A DNA stretch of 64,000 bases from Dugong dugon. Its lineage: Eukaryota; Chordata; Mammalia; Sirenia; Dugongidae. Position 1 is the stretch's first letter. Every line of letters starts with the position of its first letter. Made by a program: the position numbers and the translations under genes. The notes under the pieces were generated by a model, which saw only the letters and a list, made by a program, of their open reading frames with translations, was not told where the DNA came from and searched no databases. This document shows, one piece after another, positions 22,506 through 32,928 of this stretch. The stretch lies in NCBI GenBank assembly GCA_030035585.1, contig CM057476.1, forward strand, positions 18,274,501-18,338,500, in the 5' to 3' direction.

Positions 22506-23235
22506 TGTTTGGCCCAGCACAGACCAGCCGAGCCAGTAGCGCAATAATGAGGCAACTTAACAGGCAGTGAGTGGGAGCCTTGTCTAATGGCCAGGGGTGA
22601 GGCAGAAGCAGGGAGAAAAGCCATAAATATTCATGACAGCATTCAAAACCCAGAGCGGTCCATCTTCCTGAGAATGAAGTTTGTTCCTGGGAAGCTACTG
22701 CCCAAGCTTTCAGCCCTAGAAGAGGGAGAGAAAATGAAATCTCCTTTCCCTGGGCCTTTCCACAACCAAGGAGACTGAGTCGTTTGAGGTGGGGGAGGAC
22801 GTCTCAGCACAGTGACTGACAGGGCAGTGGCACCTTGGCACTGTCGCCCACTGGGGCAAGGGCAGGGTTGTGGGGTCTCTGTCAGCCACAGCCCTCCCGC
22901 CTCTTCCGTGAGGTCTAAAGAATGAAAAAGTGAAAAACAAATAGAATGCTGGGGCTGCTCTGTGACGGTCACAAAGCCGGAACAAATGTGAGCTTCTGTG
23001 CTCTCCCTGATAAGGGTGTCACACTGACAAAGCAATTAGCCATTGGAAACAGCCTTTGTCCTGAGAAAAGCAGTTGCAGGAGATGTCTATGAGACCCCAA
23101 GGCAGACTTGAGCACTCTCTCTTCTTACATTCCTTCTCCAGCATGAGAACTTGACACTGATTTTTCTATCCTGTCTGCTTGTGGTTTTTCTTTTAGCCTG
23201 TGAGTCTGGGAAGAAACCTTTGTGGTAGGAGGACC
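22506..23235. other. Unassigned sequence
   Basis: No repeat recognised. The open frames near 22643-23035 overlap on the same strand in two phases and lack domains. Confidence 0.4.
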
Positions 23236-23660
23236 AGAGAAGGTTGGCTCTGGGGGTAGGTAGGCTTGCTTTCAAATCCTGGTTCTGTCACTTGCTGGTT
23301 ATGTGGTCTTGGGCAAGTCACTGTGTCTCTGAGCCTTTGTTTTCTCATCTGTAAACTGAGGATGGTAACAGTACATCCCTCAGGGTAGGACAAGGAGCCC
23401 TGGTGTTGCAGTGGTTAAATGCTCAGCTGCTAACCAAAAGGCCAGTGGTTCAAACCCACTAGCTGCTCCATGGGAGAGATATATGGCAGTCTGCTTCTGT
23501 AAAGATTTACAGCCTTGGAAACCCTATGGGGGCAGTTCTGCTCAGTCCTATAGGGTCACTATGAGTCGGAATCCTCTTGACAGCGATAGTTTTGGGTTTT
23601 TTTTTCAGGATTGGATAGGAGAATTAAATGTGCTAATCTATCCCATAAATGCAAATTCCT
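23236..23660 (+). repeat. MIR SINE split by AfroSINE
   Basis: The left part (23236-23392) has 'aaatcctggttctgtcactt', 'cttgggcaagtcactgtgtc' and 'catctgtaaactgaggatgg'. The right part (23612-23660) resumes 'gagaattaaatgtgctaatc'. Confidence 0.85.
23393..23611 (+). mobile_element. AfroSINE, long subtype
   Basis: Head 'aaggagccctggtgttgcag', internal 'tggcagtctgcttctgtaaa', body 'agcctt', tail 'tcactatgagtcggaatcct' and a T-rich end. It lies inside a MIR; the flanking 'cagggtagga' and 'caggattggatagga' are an imperfect target duplication. Confidence 0.92.
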
Positions 23661-23884
23661 CCAGGGGACAGACAGACATTGTGAATGAGAGAAGTGGCCA
23701 GGTGCAGGGCAGCAGGAGTGGTGGGGACTGCAGTAATGAGAGCGCAAGCCTGTGTACCAGGGAAGGTGCCGGTCAGCATCATTTCGTCTAGTGCTGCCAG
23801 GTTTTTCAAACTGCCAAGAGAAGCGGGAAATCAGCTCTACTTTTAAATGCTAACAATCAACCAACGTTTTAGAAATAATGTAAT

Positions 23885-24215
23885 CTGATCTAGACAAAAC
23901 CCTGTGTTAGCTGTCTGATCTTGGGCAAGTTTGTTAACATTTATGAGTTTCTATTTCTTCGTCAGTAAAATGGGGGTAAGACTACACCTAGCTACTTATC
24001 TTAGTAATTTCCATAAGTTTCTTCATTTAATCTTTACCTAAATGGGATGAGGTCGGTGTTACTGGTACCTGTCATCTTACAGATGAGTAGCCAGAGGCAC
24101 AGAGCAATTAAGTAACTTGCCCAGGATACCCAAGTTAGTAGCAGACAGGTTGTTGTGAAGTTTTTAAATGAGGTAATGTATGCAAAGTGTACGATAAATA
24201 TTAGCTATTGTTGCT
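23885..24215 (+). repeat. MIR split by an opposite-strand MIR
   Basis: A plus-strand MIR starts 'gctgtctgatcttgggcaag' and 'cagtaaaatgggggtaag' (to about 24000) and resumes 'aaatgaggtaatgtatgcaa' (24165 on). Between them, 24000-24145 reads as a minus-strand MIR ('cttacagatgagtagccaga', 'aattaagtaacttgcccagg'). Confidence 0.7.
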
Positions 24216-24786
24216 GTGTTATCATCGTTATTATTACTAATATTATTAACAGAAATGGCTCAGAGCCAGTCCTCACACTTAATTCGAAGGCCAAAGGAAG
24301 CAACTGGACTTTGATTCAGCAGACAATGACCATGGACTTCTCTAAGCTATGCAGTATGTGTATTTGCAAGTAGGTCTTGGCCATTTTAATACTACATTTT
24401 CACATAGGCATTGGGCCACCCTGCCAGTTATCCTGGGGTGATAATTAGATTTAGACCTCTGGTGCACTCAGTAGATTCTCATCGTGGGGTGACCAAGCCA
24501 ATCATGGCCAGTAATTTACAGCTTGAGCTGTTCTGAAATCAATACAGATTTGCTCTTCATCAAGAGGGCTGTAAAACATGGGTGACAAGCGGCCTTGGAA
24601 AGCGGTTGACAGGCGAGTGGGGAGCTTTTGGGTCCTGGAGAGGGCCCAAGCAATTAGAGGAGAGCCAAAACAGAGGGTGGAGGAGGCTGGCCTCTGTCCA
24701 GAGGCCAGTGGTCAGAGCCAGCCACAGTGCCCATTGGGACCTATGCAGGACTGAGTCTTGGTGAGAGAGTAGATCTGATTGCCAGT
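24216..24786. other. Unassigned sequence
   Basis: No repeat or gene recognised beyond a short ATT-rich run near 24225-24250. Confidence 0.4.
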
Positions 24787-25010
24787 GAAGTATGGTAGAA
24801 AGAGAATAGGTTTTGGAATTGAGTAGAGCTGGATTTGTATTTCAGAGCAGCTTTCTACTTATACTTCTCTGGAGAATTGGGTGCAACTCCTCGAGACTCA
24901 GTTTTCTAACTATAAAGTGGGTAAATAACTGAACCTATTGCGCAGAGCTGGGTTGAAGATGAAATGAAGCTATATTTGCAAAGACTTGCTTTACTTCAAT
25001 GCTAGGGTGA
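24787..25010 (+). repeat. MIR SINE, diverged
   Basis: Faint MIR landmarks in order: 'gaataggttttggaattgag', 'gagactcagttttctaacta', 'gggttgaagatgaaatgaag'. Confidence 0.55.
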
Positions 25011-25036
25011 CAGGTGCAGTCAATAAGAGGACAGGG

Positions 25037-25542
25037 AGACCACAACTACCACAGCCTCCACCAGACTGAGTCCAGCACAACTAGACGGTGCCCGGCTCCT
25101 ACCACCAACTACTCTGACAGGGATCACAGTAGAGGGTCCCAGACAGAGCTGAAGATAAATGTAGAACAAAATTCTAACTCACAAAAAAAGAACCAGCCTT
25201 ACTGGTCTGACAGAGACTGGAGAAACCCTGAGAGTATGGCCTCCAGACACCCTTTAACTCAGTACTGAAGTCACTCCTGAGGTTTACCCTTCAGCCAAAG
25301 ATTAGACGGGCCCATAAGACAAAACGAGACTAAATGGGCACACCAACCCAGGGGCAAGGACAAGAAGGCAGGAAGGGACAGGAAAGCTGGTAATGGGGAA
25401 CTCAAGGTCGAGAAGGGAAGAGTGTTGACATGTCGTGGGGTTGGCAACTAATATTACAAAACAATATGTGTATTAATTGTTTAATGAGAAACTAATTTTG
25501 TCTGTAAACCTTCATCTAAAGAACAATAAAAAAGACAAAAAG
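25037..25542 (+). mobile_element. L1 3' UTR fragment
   Basis: Perfect 13-bp target duplication TAAGAGGACAGGG (25024-25036 and 25543-25555). It matches the 3' UTR of the other L1 copies ('ctagacggtgcccggctcct', 'agagactggagaaaccctga') and ends with the single-tail form 'aaaccttcatctaaagaaca' and A-rich end. Confidence 0.92.
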
Positions 25543-25564
25543 TAAGAGGACAGGGGTGTGTAAT

Positions 25565-25745
25565 CAGGCAGCCTCTTTCATCTCCTAGCTGAGGAAACTT
25601 GACTTCACACTTTGAACCTCCCTTTCGTTAGAGTGGAATAATAATAGAAGCCCATGTTCAGGGTGCTTATGGTAATTAAATTACTCAATGCACATTAAGA
25701 TAAGTTAGCACAGTGCACAGGACATAGTGTGAGCTCAGCAGAAAG
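25565..25745 (+). repeat. MIR SINE, diverged
   Basis: 'ctgaggaaacttgacttcac' followed by a 3' part with 'gcacagtgcacaggacatag' fits the last two thirds of MIR. Confidence 0.5.
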
Positions 25746-25986
25746 AGGGTGTTATATTTGTCAATCTGATTCTTATCCACCCCAAACTGGGCACAAAAGA
25801 GGTTCTTAGTGAATATTGGCTCAATTGCATGATCGATTAATGTGCTCGTCAGAAAACAGATGGCATCCTCAAACTGCATAATTGGAAGAGAGTTTAATAA
25901 AAAAAAATTAATGACATTGCAAACATATTTAAATCATAAATTAGCCATTAAAATCATACATACAAGGACTATTTACAAATGTGTTG
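25746..25986. other. Left flank of the ERV
   Basis: Nothing recognised. Confidence 0.4.
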
Positions 25987-26519
25987 TGTGTAAGAATCCC
26001 AAACACCCAGGTGCTTGGTATAAGAGAGGCTTCTGCCCAGGGTGCAGGCTGAACTCTGTCTCATTTAAAAAAAATACTACTTCAGGCTGCAACTTCATGT
26101 GAACATTAACCACCCTCAGAAGACAATAGAGGGGAAAAAATATGGTTTGTAAAGAAATATGTATCAGTAAATGTTTGTCAAGATACTCTCACAAGAGTGC
26201 CTGTACTGCAGGGCCCAGGAAAAATGTATACATAGTTTACTAAATTGGCTCCAAGAAGTCTATGTTAGAAAAAAAATCAGCTAACCTTGTAAGATTTCAG
26301 TTTACTATAGCGTTGTACCCTTGTGTAATCCCAAAACGCCCATGACTGTAGTCATGTACTCTTTCCCCTGCTTGCCTGTATAAAAGCTCACTACCCCCTC
26401 AGAATGCCAGAGCACCTTGGTGAATCCTCGCTAAAGCACTGCCTGATTCAAATTGCTTTATTCCTTCAATAAAACTCTTTGCTTTAATTTTAACAGAGAC
26501 TTGGCTGAGCTCTTCGACA
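25987..26519 (+). repeat. ERV 5' LTR
   Basis: It pairs with 43596-44126 over its whole length with many substitutions and a few indels. It starts TGTGTAAG and ends near GACA, has a TATA-like TATAAAAG at 26379-26386 and an AATAAA at 26468-26473. The exact right edge is uncertain by about 5 bp, since the next CA lies directly before the primer site. Confidence 0.9.
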
Positions 26520-26524
26520 TTTCA

Positions 26525-26547
26525 TGGTATCATAAGTGGGATTCGAA
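26525..26547 (+). promoter_or_regulatory. ERV primer-binding site, tRNA-Leu type
   Basis: The site begins TGGTATCATAAGTGGGATTC just after the 5' LTR. Its complement resembles the 3' end of mammalian tRNA-Leu (CCCACTT and TTCGAA portion), with about two differences in the acceptor part. The tRNA match is from general knowledge and was not searched. Confidence 0.65.
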
Positions 26548-26962
26548 GGTGCACTGCGTGTGGTTGCCCCCAAGGCATCAAGAACTCAGAGCTTTTGGTA
26601 CCAGCATGAGCCCTTTGAGCTTATCTGTCTTCAAAGACTCCTGGGAGACACTGACAGGTTAAAAAAAACAAAACAAACAAACAAACAAAAAAAACCTCTT
26701 CAACTGAGCTCCGCTTCCTTGCGTAGAGTTCTTCAAGGTTTATTGAAGAATTTGGCTTTGTTTTTCCTTTTGACTTTCTCTTGCAAGAGTTTGCTTCAAC
26801 TAGTGGCAGTAGTGTGGGGTTCTGTTCTGAGTAAATTGCTGTCCTAGAAGTATTTGAGTTTGTGGAATTTTGGGCTCTTATAAGTCACAAAGCCTGTGGT
26901 GATAAGGTTTTTGTCGAGTCTGAGAATCCTAAACTTCAAATAAACTTGAACCTTGTTTGAAA

Positions 26963-28285
26963 ATGAGAAATGCCATATCTAGGAGCATTGCAGAACTCCC
27001 TTCTGGGACTCCTGCTCGGTATATAGACAAGCCTGTGCTCTACTAGCTGCTTGAACTGTTTGCTTGGCATAATCTCACCATGGACATCCTGGAAAATATG
27101 TGGTCACTTTGGGGCTCTTTAGAATTATCTAAGTTTTCTGCACAGTAAATTAGAAAAGAAAGGTTCTTGAATTAAGTGGACTTAATAGGATGCTTATTTT
27201 AATTGGTATTTTGAAACTTATAAAAGACACAAAGTCAAGTTGCTTCCCTGCCAGATACCATTTCTAAATTAACTGAACAAAATACAGAGCTAAAATGTCA
27301 GAACTCTGCAGCTGTTCCCTCTGCCCCTCCAGTACCTGCTCCTCTCTATCCTTCTCTACTTTCTTCTGACAATACTTTGTCTGAACTTCCTTTTTCTCCT
27401 AAAGGTACTACTAAAAAGATAAAGCCCATTCCTGAAATGCCTTTTAAAATCTGTCCCAGTGAGGATGCTGAGAACCCTTCCCACATTAGTTTTACCCCTT
27501 GGATGTGCTCATAATTGCATAAAATTGCTAACGATTTCCCAAAACTATGAGAGAATCCTTACAAATTTTCCAGGGAATTTAAAATTCTTATTGAAGCTTA
27601 CCAACCTGGGGTTCCAGACCTATATCAGTTAGTCCATATGATAACAGGACCTGGAGAGGCCAAACAATGGCTAGAACTTGTTGAATGGAAAAATCCTGAA
27701 ATTAGCTTTAGATATGGGTGAAACAGCTGCCACACTGCTTGAAGATTCTCGAGCAGTAGGTAAAAGATTGCTTGATGCCATCCCTAAGGCTTTTTCCTCA
27801 ATAATAGACTGGACTAAAATCCTTTCTTGTACACAGAGCAAAGATGAGAGTATTTATGATTACTAACCCAGATTATTTCAGATTTTTTCAGAATACTGTG
27901 GCCTTGATCCTTCAGACCCAGATGCTACTACAGTTTTCAATACTGTATTTATATCTGACCTCAAGCTTGATATTTCAGCCTTAGTGAAAAGACAGTGACT
28001 AGATTGTAAAGTAGCTCTTATTACTGAGCTGACTAATTTCGCTCATGACGTTTCTCAGACCCTGGAGACTAAACAAACCTCTAAGGCAAATAAATCGATG
28101 ATCTTACAATTACAACAATTACAGTCTCTTAACCAACAAAATGAATCCAAGCTCTTTGGAGGCATTAAACCTGGTACTTGCAATTATTGCAAGAAACCCA
28201 GGCATTGGAAAAAAGGTTGCTATAAGTTTAAAAAAAAAAAAATCAAAAGAAACAGCTTAAGCAAGACACCCTTCAACCAGATATG
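26963..28285 (+). pseudogene. ERV gag remnant
   Basis: Starts near an ATG at 26963 and is broken by several stops. A proline-rich stretch (27290-27420) separates matrix-like and capsid-like parts. The capsid region includes text near 27590-27670 with the Tyr-Gln-Pro-Gly-Val-Pro-Asp pattern. The nucleocapsid has one intact CX2CX4HX4C zinc knuckle at 28179-28220 (Cys-Asn-Tyr-Cys to Gly-Cys), followed by a lysine-rich tail. Frames of 60 codons are the longest left. Confidence 0.8.
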
Positions 28286-28680
28286 AAGTGAAGGGGCTCT
28301 GGGGATACAACAGGGGCCTTTCCTTTGGTGGCATTATATTCAAAAAGGGAAAACTATCATGTATTTTAATGGAGAACCTTGCAAATTTTTTACTGATACT
28401 GGAACCACACTGTATGGTATCAATCCCACTTGTTTACAAAAGTCCCTGTCCCAGAGTACTGAAACACAAAAGTTGTGGGGGTTACAAATCAAGAACGGAT
28501 TTTAATTTATTTAGAGCCTCTTCTGATATCCCTTGACCCTATTAAGGATTTAAACCCCTTTTTATTTACTCCTGATACACCTGTTAATTTATTAGGATGA
28601 GATTTAAGGTCCAAATGGAATTGTCATTTGCGTTTCAGTGAACAAGGAGAATGTTATTAAATTTACCAGAGGTTTCCAAG
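28286..28680 (+). pseudogene. ERV protease remnant
   Basis: The aspartic protease active-site triad Asp-Thr-Gly is readable at 28395-28403 in the frame Phe-Thr-Asp-Thr-Gly-Thr-Thr. A second family landmark before the C-terminal helix (Leu-Leu-Gly, then a stop) lies near 28590. The frame is broken, so this is a relic. Confidence 0.75.
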
Positions 28681-28749
28681 TGTTTAAATGAAGAATCTGA
28701 ATTAGGACAATCTCAAAGATAAGAAGTTATTTACCACTTAAAAGCATTA

Positions 28750-31251
28750 GTTACTTATAGAGATAAATCAGCACACCTTCGCACATTTCCTCCTTACCTT
28801 CTTTCTTCCATGAAACCCTATGGGCTGTCACTTCTACTGATATGGGACATGCCTTTCTAGCAGAAAATTCAAATAGACACTTCCAAACCTTTGCCAAAGA
28901 TTCCCCAGTATCCCCTAAAGATGGAAGCAAAAGAAGGGCTAACTCCTATAATTCCAAGATTTTCTTTCTAAAGGTTTAATTATTCCTTGTACCAGCCCTT
29001 GCAACACTCCTATGTTACCTGCTAAGAAACCAAATAACAAGAGGCTAGAGGTTTGTTCAGGATTTGCAGACTATCAACTGCATTGTTATTCCTAAATTTC
29101 CAGTAGTCCCAAATCCTCACTTAACTCCTCTCCAGTATTCTTCTGGATGCTACACATTTTACTGTAATTGATCTTTGTAGCACCTTTTTCAGTATACCTG
29201 TCAACCCTGAAAGCCAATATTTGTTTGCTTTCACCTGGGAAAACCAACAATTTAATTGGACCAAAAGCCAAAAAACCAAACCCATTGCTGTCAAGTCAAT
29301 TCTGACTCATAGCAACCCTATAGGACAGAGTAGAACTGCCCCATAGAGTGGATTTGAACTGCCGACCTTTTGGTTAGCAGCCATAGCTCTTAACCACTAC
29401 ACCACCAGGATTGGTTTTAATTGGACAGTAATGCCTAAAAGATTTACTAAATCTCTCACTTTTCTCAAATGCTTCATGCTGATTTTCAGCTCTTGCGATT
29501 TAAAAATGAATCCAAATTACTATGGTATGTAGATGATTTATTAGTGTGTTCCACCTCCCACCAGGCTTGCACTGAGGATAGTATAATCTTATTGCGACAT
29601 TTAGCAGCTGGTGGACATAAAGTTTCTAGAGAAAAAACTACAATTGTCCAAACCCTCCATTAAATATTTAGGGCATGTTATTCCTGCAGAAGGCATTTAT
29701 ATTGACACTAAATGAAAAGAAACCATGTCTGCTTTTCCTATTCCTAATACTAAGAAACAACTACGTGAGTTTTTAGGGCTATGTGGCTATTGCAGAACTT
29801 GGATTCCAAACTTTTCTTTATTGGTCCAATCCTTATATAAATATTTGAAAGCCTCTGAGCCAGATTATTCAGATTACACCAGAGGATCAAAATGCTGTGG
29901 CTAAATTAAAAGAAGCCCTAGCAAACATGCCTATACTGGGTTTTCCTAGTATCACTTAGATTTTCTTTATTTGTACATGAAATCTCTGGGAACGCTTTAG
30001 GCACCTTGACTCAGAAAATGGAGGACATCAGAGGCCAGTAGGCTATTACAGTCTGCAACCTGACCCTGTAGCAAAAGGGTCTCCTTCCTGCCTTAGGGCT
30101 GTTGCTGCTACAACCGAACTAGTTGAAGGCACTGCAGATGTAGTGCTGGGGAATTATCTGGACATTTATGTTCCTCATGCAGTATGTGCTATATTCAACT
30201 CTACTTTAACCCAACATTTTTCTGCCAGCTGACTTACTTCCTATGAAGTGCTCTTCCTGGCTGTATCTAATATCAGATTATACTCTGCCACTTTTTCAAA
30301 TCCTGTCACTCTTCTCTCAGAGATAGAAAATGATAATCACATTAAACACAGTTGTCTAGATTTAACCAAACAATTTTTGACTCCCTGAAAGGATTTAAGA
30401 GAAACACCTTTAGAAAATTCTGACTTAGTCTTGTTTGTTGATGGCTCCTACTTGAAACCTGACCCTGCCAGCCCTGGCTACCAGGCTTGATATGCCATCA
30501 CGACCTCAACTGAGGTTCTTGAAAGCCAAGCCCTTCCCAAAGCTACCTTGGCAACAAGCCACACTGACTGCTCTTATCAGAGCCTGTAAACTAGCCTCTG
30601 TAAAGTCTGTGAATATCTTTATAGATTCTTGTTATTGTTTAAAAATCGTTAATGATTTTGGTATGCTTTGGAAACAACGAGGATTTTTAATCCTTCTGGA
30701 TCTCATATGAAAAATGGACAATTAGTAGCACATCTTTTAGATGCATTATTCCTCCCTTCTGAAATTGCTGTAATTAAAATACAAGCCCACTAACTTAAAG
30801 GAGTGCCCCAAACCAAAGAAACCAAAGGAAAAAATTGGGCCGATGCTGTGGCTAAGCAGGTAGCATTTTATACTCTTATAGCACCTGTCATAGCCAGAGG
30901 TGTTTTTTGTAGGGAATAATGAAGAAGAGGATTCCTTTACCTTGCTTATAGAGAGAACTCTAACCTTTCTGATATTACTTCAGAAAGCCATTTTAAACAT
31001 CAACGATTGGCTCAAACAGAAGAATTAGGGATATGAAGAAAATATAATTGCTTACAACATCCTGTTTCCACTTTATGGATAGGACCTAACCATAAGCCAG
31101 TCCTCTCAAAGTCTCTTCATGTCCCTATGGTGAGAACATTACATATGAACTCTCACCTAGGGAGAGACAAAATGATAGAAATTAAAAAAAAAATACCAGT
31201 GAGGACATTTTTTGAAGCTGCTGATTATGTCATTTGTTCTTGTCATAAACC
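28750..31251 (+). pseudogene. ERV pol remnant: RT, RNase H and integrase start
   Basis: The reverse transcriptase catalytic box Tyr-Val-Asp-Asp is intact at 29526-29537. An AfroSINE sits upstream of it in the palm region. The RNase H domain starts near 30420 with Phe-Val-Asp-Gly-Ser (catalytic Asp codon 30440-30442). The integrase zinc-binding region follows, with the Cys-X-Cys end near 31234-31242, and stops at the L1 insertion at 31252. Many stops and frame changes lie throughout. Confidence 0.85.
29263..29415 (-). mobile_element. AfroSINE in ERV pol
   Basis: Perfect 11-bp target duplication TTTAATTGGAC (29252-29262 and 29416-29426). The copy has lost about 20 bp after 'gaactgccccatag', and keeps the tail and the antisense tRNA-like head 'cttaaccactacaccacc'. 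Confidence 0.95.
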
Positions 31252-31557
31252 AGGTAGATGTCTCTCTTTTTTTTAAGTTGTGCTTTAAGTGAAAGTTGAC
31301 AATTCAAGTTAGTCTCTCATACAAAAATTTATACATATATTGTTATGTGACCCTAGTTGCTCTCCCTATACTGTGACAGCACATTCCTCCTTTCCACGCC
31401 AGATTTCCTGTATCCATTCAACCAGCTCCTGACCCTCTCTGCCTTCTCATCTCACCTCTGGACAGGAGCTGCCCATTTAGTCTCATGTATCTACTTGAGC
31501 TAAGAAATATACTCTTCATGAGTATCATTTTATGTCCTGTAGTCCAGTCTAATCTTT

Positions 31558-32928
31558 TTTTTTTTTTTTAATATTTTATTGTACTTCAGGTGAAGGCTTA
31601 CAGATCAAACAGTTTCTCACGTAACAGTAGTACACATGCTGTTTTATGAGTTTGGTTAACAACCCCACAACATTTTAACCCTCTAAATTCTCAGCTTTTT
31701 TTGGTGAAAATACACATAGCCAAAGATACTCCATTTCAAAACTTTTTACGTACACATTTAAGTGACATTGACTACGCTCTTCTAATTGTGCTGTTATTCT
31801 CACTTAAGATGAAGGCTTACAGGACAAAATAGCCTCCCATTTAACAGTTACTACAAATGTTGCCCTATAACAATGGTTAACAATCTCACAACACATCAAC
31901 AGTATCCTTACTCAACCTTGTGTTCCCTATCATCAGCTTCCTACTCCCGTTCTGCCTTCTGGCCCTTGTCACTGGACTCCTGTACCTTGTTAGTCTCATT
32001 TGGTTTTATGGGGCTGTCCACTCCCATGCTGAACAGTGAACCTCGAAGGTAACTTCACCACTGAGCTAAAAGGGTGTCTGGGGGCCATACTCTCTGGCTT
32101 TCTCCAGTCTCCTTTAGGCCAGTAAATCTGGTCTTTTTTAAGGTGAGTTAGAATTATGTTCTACATCCTTCTCCAGCTCTGTCCAGAACCCTCTGTTGTG
32201 ATCCTGGTCAGAGCAGTCAGTGGTGGTAGCTGGGCACCATCTAGCTGTACTGGACTCAGTCCAGTGGAGGCCTTGGTAGCTGTGGACCATTAGTCCTTTG
32301 GACTAATCTTTTCCTCGTATCCTGTTCTCTTCATTCTCCCTTGCTCCCGAAGGGATGAGACCAGTGGAGTATCTTAGATGGCCGCTCACAGGCTTTTAAG
32401 ACCCCAGACACTACTCACCAAGGTAGAATGTAGAGCATTGTCTTTATAAGCTGTGTCATGCCAGTTGAGCTAGATGTTCCCCAAGACCATGGTCCCCAGA
32501 GCCCTCCATCCAGCAACTCAGTCCCTCGGGGAGTTTGGATGTGTCCATGGGGTCTCCCTGACCTTTCCTTGTGCAGGTTGTGTTAGTTTCCCTTGTATTG
32601 TGTACTGTCTCACCTTTTACCCAAGATACCACTTATCTATTGCCTATTTAGTATTTCCCCCCACTCCCCTCCCATCCCTGGTAACCAACAAGGATTGTTA
32701 CATTTTGAGTGTGAACTTTTTCATGGGTTTTTACAATAGAGGTCTCATAGAATGTTTGTCCTTTTGTGATTGACTTATTTCACTCAGCATAATGTCCTCC
32801 AGTTTCATCCATGTTATAAGATGCTTTACAGATTCATTGCTGTTCTTTCTCGTTGCATAGTACTCCATTGTGTGTATGTACCATAGTTTGTTTATCCATT
32901 CATCTGTTGATGGGCACCTATGTTGTTT
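31558..32928 (-). other. 3' UTR of the full-length L1
   Basis: Matches 18202-19582 in reverse. It has two related tail blocks (near 31585-31660 and 31800-31900) separated by an AT-rich segment. Confidence 0.85.
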
